A DNA stretch of 64,000 bases. Source: Apricaphanius iberus (taxonomy: Eukaryota > Chordata > Actinopteri > Cyprinodontiformes > Aphaniidae). Every line of letters starts with the position of its first letter. Position 1 is the stretch's first letter. Location of the stretch: NCBI GenBank assembly GCA_028564705.1, contig JAPXFQ010002669.1, positions 186,001 through 250,000 of the forward strand, written 5' to 3'. Below the pieces are notes generated by a model. It did no database searches. It had not been told where the DNA came from and worked only from the letters and a program-made list of their open reading frames with translations. Both the position numbers and the translations under genes were made by a program. Shown here piece after piece: positions 62,195 to 64,000 of this stretch.

Positions 62195-62369
62195 TCATAC
62201 TTCACCAGACCCTGGCACAGGATTGAACATCCCTGCCAAGCCTCCTACAAAACCAGGAACATTAGGTATTTTAGTTTACTTCTTGGTTGAATATTTTATT
62301 TTCTATTGTTGATATTTTGTTGATTGTCAAAATGCATCATTTATCATATTGCATCATTCCTGGCAAGGG

Positions 62370-62480
62370 TGACCTGGCCAAGAAGTTATGCAATGAACTC
62401 TTTTTGAAAAAGAGGTCTTGATATCAACGGGTTCTTATCTGGTTAAATAAGGGTGAAATAAAATGTAATTTGTGTATTTT
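62370..62480 (+). repeat. Retroelement-like 3' tail (GGTTAAATAAGGGTGAAATAAA)
   Basis: AAAGAGGTCTTGATATCAAC, then TTATCTGGTTAAATAAGGG and GAAATAAAA. Common ending of a teleost LINE family; only the tail is seen. Confidence 0.4.
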
Positions 62481-63690
62481 ATGACTGCAAAATCAATAAA
62501 CAAAGGGGAATAAAACCACTGAGGGGCTATAAATCCATGGAAACATCACAAACATGGGTTTACCTACTCCATTGGATCCAGGTCGGGGCATTTCCACCAC
62601 AGGCTCTGATAGCATGGCAGGTAGATCCACTTTAAACTCTAAACTTTGGACACTAGTGGTTAATCATTACAGGATTTACTTGTGCGTCCTTCCTTTAAGC
62701 AAATCCCTACTCTGATTTATAATCAAATATAGAGCCATAACTTTAGGGAGAAAACATACCCTCTTGTGTTTTTGGCTGCGTTAAAAAAGCCCTTGCATCC
62801 GACTGTTTTCAGGCCAACACACGTGATCTCAGCTCCGTGGGAAATCAGAAATGAGAGCCTGACTGTCCCCTCAAGCCTCCATGCCCCCCTCTCCTTCTCA
62901 GTTAAATTCTTCGTCCCTGTTGTATTTCCTGTGCAAAGTTTGCTGAGAATCAACTCAGATATAAATAGCAATTTTTCCCTAATCTCCCGCGTCGCCAAGC
63001 CAATGCAGAGCTACAACTTCAAATGTGCCGTGTGATAGGATACACACTGCTCTGTCATATTTAGTAGGCGCTAATACCACGCAGTGCTTGCAACGTTGCC
63101 AGGCTATAAGAAGATCTATCTGCTTCAAGGTGTCCTCTTAGCAGCCACCATCTTGTTAATATTTAATGGTGAGTGAGTGATATTTCCAAACCAAAATAAC
63201 TCCATGCCAGCTCATCATCAACTCATTCAGAAATTAAAACACAATCAGGGATGTTGAAAGTTACATAAAACAAAGCCGAAATTGATGCTAAATTCTTTGC
63301 AGCAGTTATGTCTAGAAAAGTGGTATAAGGCATGGGGATGGATAAAACCGTTTGAGATGAAGACTCAATATTACCAGAATAACAGCTGAAGAAGTTGGGT
63401 CTTTGTTCCTTCCACTAAAAGAAAGAGAATGCAACAGCCAGGTGCTGCTGATCAGATGCAAAAATGCAAAAATGTTTATACAGACTTATTTAGATGTTTT
63501 ATGATGGGAGGTGTCAATATGTTGTCGTTATCTTGCCTGAATTTAACTCCATTCATTATCCCACCAACTCTGTCTCTACTGAAGAAAAGCATCCCCAGTA
63601 GAGCTGGACGATAACTCAATAACAAATTCCTCCCTGAACCTGGCTCATCTGCATTCTGCTCAATGTCCTCTTTATTGTTTAAAAACAAAA
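62481..63690. other. Intergenic stretch, nothing recognised
   Basis: Overlapping ORFs on both strands around 62723-63035, but no family match, splice context or repeat signature. Confidence 0.45.
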
Positions 63691-63694
63691 CAAT

Positions 63695-64000
63695 CAAACT
63701 TTATTTATAAAGCACTTTTCGTACAAAAGATGCCATTCAATGTGCCTAACAGAATAAAAATCACCCCGCATATATATATTCCCCAGTCTTGAGTATGCTC
63801 TTAAAAACATGAACGTTCTCCGAGGCCCTGAGGTCCTCCGGCAGCCTGTTGCACAATTCCACTCCGACTGAAAACGGTAAATCAGAACACATTAAAACAT
63901 TCTAAAGTCCCGCCAAAAATGTATCTATTTTTTAAATGTAAACATCCTCTTATCTGGGTGTGAGTGGAGCCTCCTGGTGGTCCGCCACAGTATATCAACA
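63695..64000 (+). repeat. Fish dispersed repeat (CTTTATTTATAAAGCACTTTTC)
   Basis: CAAACTTTATTTATAAAGCA, CTTTTCGTACAAAAGATGCC and CCCTGAGGTCCTCCGGCAGC are typical of a high-copy teleost retroelement. It runs off the window end. Confidence 0.45.

Overview
The window is eukaryotic nuclear DNA, almost certainly from a teleost fish. It holds split genes with GT-AG introns, long AT-rich introns, many CA/TG/TA microsatellites, L2-type LINE and Tc1/mariner remnants, and hAT-type elements. There are no operons, Shine-Dalgarno sites, CRISPR arrays or long uninterrupted bacterial ORFs. All supportable protein coding sits in short exons on the minus strand.

Two genes were reconstructed, both on the minus strand. 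(1) Bases 1 to about 10.6 kb hold the 5' half of slc43a2 (LAT4-type amino acid transporter): a probable non-coding first exon at a CCAAT/CpG promoter near 10.5-10.8 kb, the ATG exon at 7440-7661, then coding exons at 780-999, 641-696 and 397-473. The rest of the gene lies beyond base 1. (2) From about 15.1 to 57.6 kb lies a complete unconventional myosin-Ic gene (myo1c). Thirty-two coding exons join in frame with no gap and give 1,040 residues, with P-loop, switch I, switch II, IQ motifs and a TH1/PH-like tail. Its start codons imply three N-termini. A distal exon at 57.5 kb encodes MKYRPL, which matches the nuclear-myosin-I leader. A separate exon at 48.1 kb encodes a 32-residue leader I do not recognise. 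An internal Met in exon 2 gives the short cytoplasmic form.

The other ~90% is intron and intergenic DNA filled with mobile-element debris. Tc1-like copies lie at about 2.9, 11.4-13.4, 19.6-21.1, 31.8, 34.3-35.7 and 40.0-40.8 kb, some with other repeats nested inside. There is an L2-like LINE fragment at 35.8-36.56 kb and a hAT-type non-autonomous element with a perfect 8-bp target duplication at 56074-57272, plus a second truncated copy at 23.5-24.0 kb. A 708-bp element with TA duplication lies at 41326-42033, and a ~1.1-kb TIR element with a small ORF at 61.1-62.2 kb. The 57.8-64 kb stretch upstream of myo1c shows no gene I can support.

I do not see a novel multi-gene system. The most interesting observations are the alternative myo1c first exons, a GC-AG intron in the tail region, and the mobile-element architecture. 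All coordinates and splice sites were read by eye; none was checked by alignment or RNA data.
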